Source: GCA-003244245 sp050699975 | Lineage (GTDB): Bacteria; Actinomycetota; Actinomycetes; Mycobacteriales; Pseudonocardiaceae | DNA: 64,000 bases | Assembly: GCA_050699975.1 (NCBI GenBank) | Contig: JBOHGH010000005.1 | Location: 15,551 to 79,550, forward strand | Direction of reading: 5' to 3' | In this document: positions 42,269 through 51,321 of the stretch, piece by piece | Position numbering within the stretch: the first letter of the stretch is position 1 | How the letters are laid out: each line of letters starts with the position of its first letter | The notes under the pieces: generated by a model | Seen by the model: only the letters and a program-made list of their open reading frames with translations | What the model was told of the DNA's origin: nothing | Databases searched by the model: none | Position numbers and translations under genes: made by a program

Positions 42269-43246
42269 TCAACGGTCCGGACCGCCTGCGGCAGTTACTG
42301 TGCCGGCTACCACGCCAGCGACCGTGCCGGCGCCCGCGAAGTCCTTCCACACCGTGGCCAGCCCGTCGGCCAGCGACACCGACGGCCGGTAACCCAGCTG
42401 CTCGCGGGCTCGGCTGATGTCGACAATCACCGCGGGCATCTCGCCCGGCTTGGCGGCAATGTGCTCTGCGTCCAGCGCGCTGCCAGTGACCGTGCGCGCC
42501 GCCTCGAGGAGTTCCAGCACGGTCACCGAATGACCGGAGCCGATGATCGCAGTACCGGTGAAGCGCCGGTCCCAGGCCGCCAGCACGGCCTGGGACGCGT
42601 CATCGACGTGCACGAAGTCGCGCCGCTGCAGCCCGTCGCCGTAGATCTGGATGCCCTGGCCGTTCAGCGCGGCGCGCATCAATCGCGCCACGAAGCTGTC
42701 CTTGTGCCCCATCCCAGGGCCGTAGATGTTGGTGAATCGCAGGGCGCAGGTGTCCATGCCGTAGGCACCCGCGTAGCCGCACAGCAGCATCTCGGCGGCC
42801 GCCTTGGTGGCGCCGTAGGGAGTCAGCGGGCGCAGCGGCGCCGCCTCGCTCACCGTGGTGTGGCCGGCGTCACCGATCACCGCGTTGGTGGAGGCCAGGA
42901 TGAACCGCCCGATCCCGGCCTGCCGGCAGCATTCGAGCAGGTCCTGGGTCACCGCCACGTTCGCCTGATAGGTGGCCGCCGGATGGTTCACCGAGCGCAG
43001 CACCGACGTCAGGGCGGCCAGGTGCACCACGCCGGTCACGTCTCTGCCGTCCAACGCGTCGGCGATCACCCCTGGATCGGTGAGATCACCGACGACGCTG
43101 CGGACCGCCGGGTCGGGATGCGCCCTGCGGTCGACCACGGTGACCGGGTTGCCCCGGCTGGCGAACGCAGCGACGGCGACGCGACCGACGAATCCTGCTC
43201 CCCCGGTGATCACGACCCGACCATGGAGAACTGGTGGCGTTATCAT
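42269..43246 (-). CDS. NAD-dependent sugar-nucleotide epimerase/dehydratase
   Basis: 325 residues. Extended SDR: VVITGGAGFVGRVAV (NAD loop), HLAALTSVLRSV, STNAVIGD, catalytic PYGATKAAAE (Tyr-x3-Lys), LRFTNIYGPGM and VHVDDASQAVL. UDP-glucose 4-epimerase-like; exact sugar unknown. Together with the fusion glycosyltransferase and sqdB-like gene it suggests an envelope glycan pathway. Confidence 0.88.
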   Translation of the reverse strand: MITPPVLHGRVVITGGAGFVGRVAVAAFASRGNPVTVVDRRAHPDPAVRSVVGDLTDPGVIADALDGRDVTGVVHLAALTSVLRSVNHPAATYQANVAVTQDLLECCRQAGIGRFILASTNAVIGDAGHTTVSEAAPLRPLTPYGATKAAAEMLLCGYAGAYGMDTCALRFTNIYGPGMGHKDSFVARLMRAALNGQGIQIYGDGLQRRDFVHVDDASQAVLAAWDRRFTGTAIIGSGHSVTVLELLEAARTVTGSALDAEHIAAKPGEMPAVIVDISRAREQLGYRPSVSLADGLATVWKDFAGAGTVAGVVAGTVTAAGGPDR

Positions 43247-43257
43247 CGGCGCGGAGC

Positions 43258-44871
43258 CTAGCCGTTGAACGAGCAGGCCAATTCGATCAGGGTGCGGGTG
43301 GCGAACCCGGTGCCGCCCGCGTTGACCTCGTCATAGTCCTGCTCGGCGCGGGCCGGACCGGCGATGTCGAGGTGCGCCCAGGGCAGCCCAGCGGTGAACT
43401 CCCGCAGGAACAGGGCCGCGGTGATGCCACCGGGTCCGGGCGGACACTGCCGGAGGTCCGCGATGTCGGAGCGGACCCCGTCGACATGGTCGGCGACCAG
43501 CGGCATCGGCCACCAGTCTTCACCGGCCGTCTCGCCCGCCGTCCGGATGCGCTCAGCGAGCTCGGGACCGGTGGCGAACAACCCACCGGTGCGCAGACCC
43601 AGGGACACCTTCATCGCCCCAGTCAGCGTCGCGACGTCGACCAGCGTGCTGGGCGCCAGTGTGCGCACCGCATGGGCCAGCGCATCGGCCAACACCAGCC
43701 TGCCCTCCGCGTCGGTATTGGACACCTCGGTGGTGGTGCCACCCACCTGCTGCACCACGTCTCCTGGGCGCAACGCCGACCCGGAAACGTGGTTCTCCGC
43801 GCAGGGCACCAGCCCGGTGACCCGCAGCGGCAGCTGCAGCTGGCCGATGGCCAGCAGCGCGGCGATCACCGCGGCACCTCCGGACATGTCGGTGCGCATC
43901 AGGTGCATGTTGTCGGCCGGCTTGATCGAGATTCCCCCGGTGTCGAAGGTGATGCCCTTGCCGACCAGCACCAGGTGCCCTTCGGTGTTCACTTCGAGTG
44001 GTCGCCAGGCCAGCTCGAGTAGCCGTGGCGCGCGGGCCGAGCCGCCGCCGACCGCGAGTACTCCCCCGAAGCCGTGCTCGGCCAACCACCGGTCGTCACG
44101 CACCGTAGCCTGCAGGCCAGGCACCGTGGCGGCCAAGCGAGCGGCGGTCGCCGCGAGCCATCTCGGGTCCTTGTGCCCGCTCGGGGTGTTGGCGAGGTCC
44201 CGGGCCAGCCCGGTGGCGCGGCCGAGCACCTGTGCCCTGGCGACCGCGGTGGCAAGCGGTTGCGGTGCATGCCCAGGGGGCGCGACCAGCCGCACGGTGG
44301 TCGTCCACGGGGGACGGTCGCTGCTGGTCAGTTGGTAACGGTGTGAGCCCACCACGCACCCCAGCGCAAGTGCCGCCGCCTGGGGGGCAGTCATGCCGAG
44401 CGGTAGGTGCACCTGCACGGTGCGCGATGCCCGCCGCCCAGCCGCGGCGGCGCCCGCTAAGCGCGTCGACGTAGCCCGGATCAGCGCACCGCCGGCCGCC
44501 CGCCAATGCTGCGCGTCGCCCTGCCCAATTCCCAGTAACCACCCGTGATCGGGTCGCGCCATGGTCAGTGGCACCACGTGCACGGACCCTGCGGTGGCGC
44601 GCACTCGGTACCGGACCAGCCACCGCTCGTCCACCCCGAGCGTGTCTGCGCCGGGACCCAAGACCGGCGGATCGTCCACCGTGGACATCTCAGGTGAGGA
44701 CGGTCCAGACCGGCACTGCCCATTCGGCGATGAACCGTTCGGCGATGGTCCGTTTGAGAATGGTCCGTGTGACGGCTGCCCGACCAGGACGACATCAGGC
44801 ACCCCGGGACTGCGCCGCGCCTGGACCCAGACCTCGACCAGGGCAGTGGGGACCTTCGGTGTCGCGGGCAC
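43258..44871 (-). CDS. Leucyl aminopeptidase family protein (M17)
   Basis: 537 residues, 11 bases from the epimerase. C-terminal M17 domain with metal-binding VLVGKGITFDTGGISIKP, MRTDMSGGAAVIAA, VPCAENHVSG and the signature NTDAEGRLVLADAL. A Ser/Asn/Gly/Pro-rich insertion lies at residues 35-60. The N-terminal half is weakly conserved, as in the divergent actinobacterial M17 group. Cytosolic peptide turnover is likely; the frame may start further in. Confidence 0.9.
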   Translation of the reverse strand: MPATPKVPTALVEVWVQARRSPGVPDVVLVGQPSHGPFSNGPSPNGSSPNGQCRSGPSSPEMSTVDDPPVLGPGADTLGVDERWLVRYRVRATAGSVHVVPLTMARPDHGWLLGIGQGDAQHWRAAGGALIRATSTRLAGAAAAGRRASRTVQVHLPLGMTAPQAAALALGCVVGSHRYQLTSSDRPPWTTTVRLVAPPGHAPQPLATAVARAQVLGRATGLARDLANTPSGHKDPRWLAATAARLAATVPGLQATVRDDRWLAEHGFGGVLAVGGGSARAPRLLELAWRPLEVNTEGHLVLVGKGITFDTGGISIKPADNMHLMRTDMSGGAAVIAALLAIGQLQLPLRVTGLVPCAENHVSGSALRPGDVVQQVGGTTTEVSNTDAEGRLVLADALAHAVRTLAPSTLVDVATLTGAMKVSLGLRTGGLFATGPELAERIRTAGETAGEDWWPMPLVADHVDGVRSDIADLRQCPPGPGGITAALFLREFTAGLPWAHLDIAGPARAEQDYDEVNAGGTGFATRTLIELACSFNG

Positions 44872-44964
44872 TGATGTCCTCCCGGTCAGCGCGTGACGAG
44901 GCGCCGGTGCGCCTTCCAGGCGCCGGCCGAGGCCACGTGACGATCGACGGTGGGGTGCAGACCG

Positions 44965-45132
44965 TCACTCCACGACGGCTCGTAATGCCTCGCCAAGTTC
45001 GCCTGCCTCGTCCGCCGACATCTCGACGACGAGCCGTCCACCGCCCTCGAGGGGGACGCGCATCACGATGCCCCGTCCCTCCTTCGTCACCTCGAGGGGA
45101 CCGTCGCCGGTCCGTGGCTTCATGGCCGCCAT
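44965..45132 (-). CDS. DUF3117 small protein (Rv1211-like)
   Basis: 55 residues from ATG 45132 with GGAGGGA about 8 bases upstream. MKPRTGDGPLEVTKEGRGIVMRVPLEGGGRLV is the DUF3117 signature of actinobacteria. Function unknown. It precedes tagI's position in the same order as Rv1211-Rv1210. Confidence 0.92.
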   Translation of the reverse strand: MAAMKPRTGDGPLEVTKEGRGIVMRVPLEGGGRLVVEMSADEAGELGEALRAVVE

Positions 45133-45294
45133 AGCGTGCTCCCTCCATGCATTCGTCACCGCAGGTGGCCACGCGACACCGGTGACCCCCTGCATTCTCC
45201 CTTATCGCCGCAGAGCCCCGAAAAGCAACCGATGATCTCGGGCAGGCGCAGCCCACCGTCCACCTGGGACCCGTGCGCCCATCAGCGCCGGAGC

Positions 45295-45882
45295 TCATTG
45301 CGCGGCGCGGCGGAAGCAACCGGCGAGATGGTCGTCGACCATCCCGGTGGCCTGCATGAGCGCATGGCAGGTGATGGGACCCACGAAGGTGAAGCCACGA
45401 CGTCGCAGGGCGCGGGCCAACGCCTCGGACTCGGGGGTGCGGGCCGCCACGTCGGCCACGGTGCGTGGTGCGGGGCGCCCGGCGGGGTCGGGCGCGTAGG
45501 ACCACAACAGGGCGTCCAGGTCCTCGCCGAGCTCGGTGGCTGCCCTGGCGTTACGCACCGTCGCCTCGATCTTGGCGCGATTGCGGACGATGCCTGCGTC
45601 GGTGAGCAGGCGACTCACATCGTCATCGGTGAACGCGGCGACCGTAGCCGGGTCGAAGCCCGCGAAGGCCAGCCGGAAGGCGTCCCGCTTGCGCAGGATC
45701 GTCAGCCAGGACAGGCCCGACTGGAACGCCTCCAGGCTGAGCCGCTCGAACAGGGCAGCCTCGCCATGCAGGGCAACCCCCCACTCGGTGTCGTGGTAGT
45801 CGCAGTAGTCGGGGGCCGAGATCGCCCACGGGCAGCGCGGGCGCCCGTCCGGGCCCGGAGCTGGGCCTGACCCGGCGCTCAC
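45295..45882 (-). CDS. tag: DNA-3-methyladenine glycosylase I
   Basis: 195 residues from GTG 45882. Removes 3-methyladenine from DNA. RCPWAISAPDYCDYHDTEWG, ERLSLEAFQSGLSWLTILRKR (catalytic Glu region), GFTFVGPITCHALMQATGMVDDH; zinc ligands (Cys in RCPW, His near 18, HALMQ and HLAGC) are present. Matches Rv1210 in position. Confidence 0.93.
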   Translation of the reverse strand: MSAGSGPAPGPDGRPRCPWAISAPDYCDYHDTEWGVALHGEAALFERLSLEAFQSGLSWLTILRKRDAFRLAFAGFDPATVAAFTDDDVSRLLTDAGIVRNRAKIEATVRNARAATELGEDLDALLWSYAPDPAGRPAPRTVADVAARTPESEALARALRRRGFTFVGPITCHALMQATGMVDDHLAGCFRRAAQ

Positions 45883-45934
45883 CTGGAGTAGCCCTGACAG
45901 AGCGGCGCTTTGACGGCGGCCCGCGCGGTCAGGT

Positions 45935-46225
45935 TCACTGCTGCGCTTCCAGCTCGGCCACTCGGGCGCGCAGCGCGTCGAGCTCGGCAGCGGCCCGTTG
46001 CAGCGTCCAATCCACTTCGGACATCCGGTATCCGCGCAACACCTGGGCGAACCGCACGGCGCGCACGTCGTCGCCGATGATCGGTCCGTCTGGCAGCCAG
46101 GTCGGGGTAGCGTCCGGCGGTAGTGCGGCCAGCTCCTCGCCCCGGCCGAAGACCAGCGAGGCGACCAGGAAGACCACCGCGGCCACCACCACCGCGACAA
46201 CAAGATAGATCAGCACCGTGCCCAC
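45935..46225 (-). CDS. DivIVA-domain small membrane protein (Rv1209-like)
   Basis: 96 residues from GTG 46225. One N-terminal membrane helix (MGTVLIYLVVAVVVAAVVFLVA), then a DivIVA motif DVRAVRFAQVLRGYRMSEVDW and a coiled-coil (LQRAAAELDALRARVAELEAQ). Likely a polar or septal adaptor; function unknown. The 18 bases before its start abut the 138-bp palindromic element at 46243-46380. Confidence 0.85.
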   Translation of the reverse strand: MGTVLIYLVVAVVVAAVVFLVASLVFGRGEELAALPPDATPTWLPDGPIIGDDVRAVRFAQVLRGYRMSEVDWTLQRAAAELDALRARVAELEAQQ

Positions 46226-46242
46226 GTGCCCGATCGTGGCAC

Positions 46243-46380
46243 GTTGGTGGCTCTTCAAGGACGGCCAACCCCCCTCGCCGCCGCCGCAAACCGCTACCAA
46301 CCCCTGCTGACGTCAGGAGGGGTTGGTAGCGGTTAATGACCTTCCGGACCGGGGTTGGCCGTCCTTGAAGAGCCACCAAC
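46243..46380. repeat. 138-bp nested palindrome filling the gpgS-divIVA-like gap
   Basis: Outer arms of 30 bases are exact complements (46243-46272 and 46351-46380). A 46-bp inner palindrome (46289-46334) matches in 22 of 23 pairs around a central CG. The two 16-base spacers are symmetric in length. Both arm types carry CCAACCCC. The right arm abuts the gpgS stop codon. Possible roles: terminator between gpgS and the next gene, or a remnant MITE-like element. Confidence 0.85.
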
Positions 46381-47355
46381 TCAGGCTGAGCGCGCGGGTA
46401 GCACGTCGCGCATCGGCGGGCGGTCGGCCACCAGCACCCCGGTCTCAGTAGGCATGAAGCGGCCACCGAGCTGCACGAACTGGGCGATGCCCGCCGATCC
46501 CGAGACCTCGGCCACCCCGCAGCGAGGCAGCGCAGCGCCGAGAATCTGCCGGGACATCACGCCGAGCTCGAGCAACGAGCGATTGCGGTGCTTGCGCACC
46601 CCGAGGTTCACCTGAGCCAGCCCGGCCAGCCCATAGCCAGTGTGCACGTCGAGTAGCAAACCGATCTCCACGCCGTAACCGGCAGCGAACGGCACCGACT
46701 CCAGGAACGTGCGGCTCGCCGCATACTCGCCACCCAGCGGCTGCACCACCCCAGCCAGCTCGGGGCGCAGCGCGTTGAGCAGCGGTCGGGCCAGCAGCTC
46801 GGTGACCCGGCCGCCGCCAGTACCCGCCTCGACGCTGTCCATCCGGAGCGGACGCCGGTAGAAGCCCTTGACCAGCTGGACCTGGCGCCCCATCCGAAGA
46901 TGGCGCTGATGGCACAACAGCAACGGCCCGAGCAGCGCAGGCACGAACCCGAAATCGAAGTCGACCAGGTCGGAGTCGATGAACACGAGAAAATCGCCCG
47001 AGGTGGCTGCCAAAGATCGCCAGAGCACCTCACCCTTGCCCGGCCACGGCTCCAGCTCGGGCAGTACATCACCGCGGTGCACTACCCGGGCACCGGCCTC
47101 GTGGGCCACCTCGACGGTCCGGTCGCGTGAACCCGAGTCCATCACCACCAGCTCGTCGACCAACCCCCCGACCAACGGTCGCAGCTCACCGACCAGCGCG
47201 CCCACCGTGGCCTCCTCGTTCAGCGCGGGCAACACCACGCTGACGGTCCGGCCCTGCTTCGCAGCCACGAGCTCCTCGACGGTCCACGGCACGCGGTGCA
47301 CGGTGGACCGGCAGAACCACCGCCGGGTCTGCGGAAGCAGCGCCGGTCCCTTCAT
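46381..47355 (-). CDS. gpgS: Glucosyl-3-phosphoglycerate synthase
   Basis: 324 residues, the usual length. Transfers glucose from NDP-glucose to 3-phosphoglycerate, the first step toward glucosylglycerate and methylglucose lipopolysaccharides. VVLPALNEEATVGALV, VVMDSGSRDRT, FIDSDLVDFD (DxD metal site) and VKGFYRRPL. Its ATG overlaps the folP2-like stop by ATGA. Order with folP2 and the DivIVA-like gene is that of Rv1207-Rv1209. Confidence 0.95.
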   Translation of the reverse strand: MKGPALLPQTRRWFCRSTVHRVPWTVEELVAAKQGRTVSVVLPALNEEATVGALVGELRPLVGGLVDELVVMDSGSRDRTVEVAHEAGARVVHRGDVLPELEPWPGKGEVLWRSLAATSGDFLVFIDSDLVDFDFGFVPALLGPLLLCHQRHLRMGRQVQLVKGFYRRPLRMDSVEAGTGGGRVTELLARPLLNALRPELAGVVQPLGGEYAASRTFLESVPFAAGYGVEIGLLLDVHTGYGLAGLAQVNLGVRKHRNRSLLELGVMSRQILGAALPRCGVAEVSGSAGIAQFVQLGGRFMPTETGVLVADRPPMRDVLPARSA

Positions 47356-48227
47356 TCCGGTTCCCGCATGGTCAGGCCCCGGATGGCGCTTGCCGGTGGT
47401 CGGGTTCCGGCAATCGAGGCCACCATCTCCAGCACGCGGCGGGTCTGGCGCACCTGGTGCACCCGGAACACCCGGATACTGGCCCAGGCGGCGATCGCGG
47501 TAGCCGCCAGAATGCCATCCAGCCGGCCGTCCATCCCGGCGTCGAGGGTCTCCCCGAAGTCCTTGTTCGACAGCGTCATGAGCACTGGCCACCCGGTGGC
47601 GACCAAGTCGTGGCTGCGGCGCAGTAGCTCCAGGCCAGGCCAGGTGTCCTTGCCGACGTCGCGCGTGGGGTCGATCAGGATCGCCTCCTTCTGAACACCG
47701 AGCCCGACCAGCGTCGTGGCCTGCGCGGTGAGATCGTCGATGACGTCGCGCACTACGTCGGTGCCGGGGATCCGGGGTGGTCGGGTTCGCCGCGATGCGC
47801 ACCCGGTGTACCGGCACACCACGCCGCACCTGCGCTCGGCGGCGACCTCGGCGAGCTCGAGATCGGCACCCGCCCAGCTGAGGATGTCGGCTCCAACCTC
47901 GAGCACCGGCCGCGCCACGTCGCACCGCCAGGTCTGGACACTGATCAGAAGCTCGGGGTAGCGCTCACGGACGGCAGCCACGAAAGCCACCACTCGGCGG
48001 GTGTCCTCCGCCGCCCCGATGTCCAAGATATCGGCACCCTCGTGCACAGCGCGATCTACTGCAGCCATCGCGACCTGGTCGGGGTGAGAGTCGGGGTAAG
48101 TGACACCGCGATCGGAGCGCAGGTTTGGGGTCGGCGCGACGGTGGCCATCACCGCCGCCCGGTCGGCGGGCAATCCCCGAGCCCCGAACCGGACCGTGGG
48201 CACTGGTCGGCCGGCTCGGGGAGTCAT
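47352..48227 (-). CDS. folP2: Dihydropteroate synthase paralogue (FolP2-type)
   Basis: 291 residues from ATG 48227. TIM-barrel pterin-binding family: VMATVAPTPNLRSDRG, GADILDIGAAED, ILIDPTRDVGKDT, and C-terminal strands. In mycobacteria the FolP2 paralogue has no demonstrated dihydropteroate synthase activity, so its role here is open. Key lysine/arginine positions of the pABA site are partly diverged. Cotranslated with gpgS. Confidence 0.85.
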   Translation of the reverse strand: MTPRAGRPVPTVRFGARGLPADRAAVMATVAPTPNLRSDRGVTYPDSHPDQVAMAAVDRAVHEGADILDIGAAEDTRRVVAFVAAVRERYPELLISVQTWRCDVARPVLEVGADILSWAGADLELAEVAAERRCGVVCRYTGCASRRTRPPRIPGTDVVRDVIDDLTAQATTLVGLGVQKEAILIDPTRDVGKDTWPGLELLRRSHDLVATGWPVLMTLSNKDFGETLDAGMDGRLDGILAATAIAAWASIRVFRVHQVRQTRRVLEMVASIAGTRPPASAIRGLTMREPE

Positions 48228-48309
48228 CCGGCAGCCGCTTGCAGTGAAGTCTCGACGTCGGTGGTGACAAACAGCGCCGGCCCGCAGCAGACGCGAACGC
48301 GCCACCCGC

Positions 48310-49104
48310 TCAATGCGCGTCCTGCCAGGCCTGGTAGGACGCGCCGACCAGCCGCACCACCTCGTCCACATCGTCGGTGATGTGCAGCAGGGCAAGCTCA
48401 GCCTCGGTGATCTTGCCCTGCGCCACCACTGTGTCGGCGAGCCACGAGTGCAGCCCGCCCCAGTAGGCTCGTCCGAGCAGGACGACGGGGAACTTGGTGA
48501 CTTTCTTGTTCTGCACCAGGGTGAGCGCCTCGAACAACTCATCCAGGGTGCCGAATCCGCCGGGCAGGCAGACGAAGGCCTGGGCGTACTTGATGAACAT
48601 GGTCTTGCGGGTGAAGAAGTAGCGGAAGTTGATTCCGAGGTCGACCCAGGGGTTGAGACCCTCTTCGAAGGGCAGCTCGATGCCCAGCCCCACCGACAGA
48701 CCGCCCGCCTCGGACGCCCCGCGGTTGACCGCCTCCATCGTGCCGGGACCACCACCGGTGATCACCGTGAAGCCGGCGGCAGCGAGCGCGGCGCCCAGCG
48801 CACGGCCGGTGGCGTACTCCGGATGGTCCCGGTGGGTACGAGCCGAGCCGAACACGGTGACCGCCCTGGGCAGCTCGGCGAGCGCTCCGAAGCCCTCCAC
48901 GAACTCAGCCTGAATGCGCAGCACCCGCCACGGGTCGGTGTGCACCCAGTCGCTGGGGCCCCGCGAGTCCAGCAGCCGCTGATCGGTAGTGGTCGCCTCG
49001 TTGCGTCGACCCCGCCGCAGCACCACGGGCCCGCGCTGCTTCTCCTGGGGCCGCTCGTCGGGCCCCCCATTCCTGTCGAGCCCTCGCGACCCGTCTACCG
49101 GCAT
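48310..49104 (-). CDS. LOG-family protein
   Basis: 264 residues. Signature GGGPGTMEAVNRGA and PGGFGTLDELFEAL. LOG proteins are phosphoribohydrolases that release cytokinin-type bases or hydrolyse nucleoside 5'-monophosphates; the mycobacterial Rv1205 is of this kind. Often misnamed lysine decarboxylase. The N-terminus has a basic, low-complexity extension of about 35 residues. Confidence 0.9.
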   Translation of the reverse strand: MPVDGSRGLDRNGGPDERPQEKQRGPVVLRRGRRNEATTTDQRLLDSRGPSDWVHTDPWRVLRIQAEFVEGFGALAELPRAVTVFGSARTHRDHPEYATGRALGAALAAAGFTVITGGGPGTMEAVNRGASEAGGLSVGLGIELPFEEGLNPWVDLGINFRYFFTRKTMFIKYAQAFVCLPGGFGTLDELFEALTLVQNKKVTKFPVVLLGRAYWGGLHSWLADTVVAQGKITEAELALLHITDDVDEVVRLVGASYQAWQDAH

Positions 49105-49161
49105 GACGCCAGCCTAATGACCTGACTTTGTCCGCCCCGGCGGCACCGAAGCGCCACGGGG

Positions 49162-50268
49162 CTAGCCCCGCGAAGGCAGGGAACTGGGAGCCGGTGGAGA
49201 AGCGGTGCCGCCGGTCAGGTAACGCCGCAGCACCTCAGTGCAGGCAGTGATCTGATCGGTGTGCACATGCTCCTCCCGGGTGTGCGCGAGGTTGGGGTCG
49301 CCGGGACCGTAGTTCAGCGCCGGGATTCCCAGCGCGGCGAAGCGGGATACATCCGTCCAGCCGTACTTCGCGACCGGTGTGACCCCGATGGTGGCCAGGA
49401 ACTCCTGCGCCGCCGGAGCGTCCAGGCCCGGTAGTGCACCGGGAGCGCCGTCGGTGAACTCGAGGTCGAACCCGTCGAGCACCTCACGGACGTGCACCTG
49501 CGCGTCGGGCAGCGAGCGGTCCGGGGCGAAGCGGAAGTTGACCGCCACGTCGCAGGCGTCGGGTACCACGTTGCCGGCGACTCCGCCGGAGATGCCCACC
49601 GCCTGCAACCCTTCCCGGTAGGTGCACCCGTCAATCTCGACGCTGCGCGGCCGGTAGCTTCCGAGCCGGGCCAGCACCTCACCGGCAGCGTGGATCGCGT
49701 TATCCCCCAGCCACGACCGTGCACTGTGTGCGCGACGACCGACGGTGCGCACGGTGACCCGCAGGGTGCCCTGGCAGCCCGCCTCGACGGCACCATTGGT
49801 GGGTTCGGCCAGGATCGCCAGCTGGGCGACCAACCACTCGGGATGCTCGGCCTCGATCCGTCCCAGCCCGTTGCGGGCGGCCTCGACCTCCTCGCAGTCG
49901 TAGAGCACCACGGTCAGGTCCGGCACCGGTTCAGTCACCGTGGCCGCGAGATGCAGGATCATCGCGTCGCCCGACTTCATGTCCGAGGTGCCGCAGCCAT
50001 AGAGCAGGCCGCCCGAGCACCGGCTGGGTAGGTTGTCGGCGATCGGCACAGTGTCCAGGTGCCCTGCGAGCAGTATCCGCTGCGGGCGGCCCAGGTCGGT
50101 GCGGGCCAGCACGGTGTTGCCGCAGCGCTGCAACTGCAGGTGCGGAGCCTGCGCGGTCAGCGCCTGCTGCACGGCATCGGCCAGCACCTCCTCCTGTCCC
50201 GACACGCTGGGCACGTCCACCAGCGCTGCAGTCAGCTCCACCGGGTCGGCAGTCAGATTCAGATCCAC
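49162..50268 (-). CDS. dapE: Succinyl-diaminopimelate desuccinylase
   Basis: 368 residues from GTG 50268. M20 peptidase fold with metal ligands in LAGHLDTVP (His/Asp), GTSDMKSGDA, DCEEVEAARNG (catalytic Glu and ligand), ILAEPTN. Removes succinate from N-succinyl-LL-DAP in lysine/DAP synthesis. Divergent from dapD with only 25 bases between starts, so leaderless messages are likely. Confidence 0.94.
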   Translation of the reverse strand: MDLNLTADPVELTAALVDVPSVSGQEEVLADAVQQALTAQAPHLQLQRCGNTVLARTDLGRPQRILLAGHLDTVPIADNLPSRCSGGLLYGCGTSDMKSGDAMILHLAATVTEPVPDLTVVLYDCEEVEAARNGLGRIEAEHPEWLVAQLAILAEPTNGAVEAGCQGTLRVTVRTVGRRAHSARSWLGDNAIHAAGEVLARLGSYRPRSVEIDGCTYREGLQAVGISGGVAGNVVPDACDVAVNFRFAPDRSLPDAQVHVREVLDGFDLEFTDGAPGALPGLDAPAAQEFLATIGVTPVAKYGWTDVSRFAALGIPALNYGPGDPNLAHTREEHVHTDQITACTEVLRRYLTGGTASPPAPSSLPSRG

Positions 50269-50293
50269 ACGTGCGACGGTAGCGTGGGACGTC

Positions 50294-51277
50294 GTGAACG
50301 ACCCGCAGATCGATTCCGCGCACGGACTGGGGCTGGCCACCCTCACCCCCGGTGGGGCCGTGCTCGACACCTGGTTCCCGAACCCGGTGCTGGGCCTGCC
50401 GCTGGGAGCGCCAGCAGACATCACGGTCGGCACCGTGCGGGTTCCCGACGACGAGGCGCCCGATGAGTTCGCCGCACTGCTCGGACCGGACCCGGCACGC
50501 GGTGTCGAGTTGGTGGTGGTGCGCAGCGCAGTGCCGGACCTGCACGCTCCGCCACGGGATGCACACGACGTCTACCTGCGCCTGCACCTGCTGTCGCACC
50601 GTCTGGTGACCCCGCGCAGCATCAACCTCGACGGGATCTTCGGACTGCTGTCCAACGTGGTGTGGACCAGCTTCGGGCCGTGCCCCGTGGAGAACTTCGA
50701 GGCCACCCGCATGCGGTTGCGCCGGCTTGGCCCGGTCACCGTGTACGGGGTGGACAAGTTCCCCCGGATGGTCGACTACGTGGTGCCCTCGGGGGTGCGG
50801 ATCGGCGACGCGGACCGGGTACGGCTGGGCGCTCACCTGGCCGCCGGCACCACCGTGATGCATGAGGGATTCGTCAACTTCAACGCCGGCACGCTGGGCA
50901 CCTCGATGGTGGAGGGCCGGATCTCCGCCGGGGTCGTCCTCGGCGCCGACTCCGATCTGGGCGGCGGCGCGTCGATCATGGGGACGCTGTCGGGCGGTGG
51001 CCAGGAGCAGATCTCGATCGGACGGCGCTGCCTGGTCGGCGCCAACGCCGGGATCGGGATCTCGCTGGGCGACGACTGCGTGGTGGAGGCCGGCCTCTAC
51101 GTCACCGCGGGCACCAAGGTGACACTGCCTGATGGCGCGGTGGTCAAGGCCCGCGAGCTGTCCGGCGCCGACGGGGTGCTGTTCCGCCGGGACTCCATCA
51201 CGGGCACGGTGCACGCGGTGCACCGGGCAGGTAAGCCCGGCATCGAGCTCAACGCCGTATTGCACTCCAACGACTGA
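50294..51277 (+). CDS. dapD: Tetrahydrodipicolinate N-succinyltransferase
   Basis: 327 residues from GTG 50294. Actinobacterial type with an N-terminal domain and a left-handed beta-helix (GLGADSDLGGGASIM-type repeats, VLGADSDLGGGASIMGTLSG). First succinylation step of DAP synthesis. Faces dapE as Rv1201c/Rv1202 do. Confidence 0.95.
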   Translation: MNDPQIDSAHGLGLATLTPGGAVLDTWFPNPVLGLPLGAPADITVGTVRVPDDEAPDEFAALLGPDPARGVELVVVRSAVPDLHAPPRDAHDVYLRLHLLSHRLVTPRSINLDGIFGLLSNVVWTSFGPCPVENFEATRMRLRRLGPVTVYGVDKFPRMVDYVVPSGVRIGDADRVRLGAHLAAGTTVMHEGFVNFNAGTLGTSMVEGRISAGVVLGADSDLGGGASIMGTLSGGGQEQISIGRRCLVGANAGIGISLGDDCVVEAGLYVTAGTKVTLPDGAVVKARELSGADGVLFRRDSITGTVHAVHRAGKPGIELNAVLHSND

Positions 51278-51321
51278 TCCGCCGGTCCGCACCGACCCGT
51301 TGCTCACTAGGATCTATCGAT

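Noticed and set aside
43364..44338. Long plus-strand frame inside the M17 peptidase gene
   Set aside because: The minus strand encodes complete M17 motifs; the plus-strand product is Ser/Arg-rich without domains.
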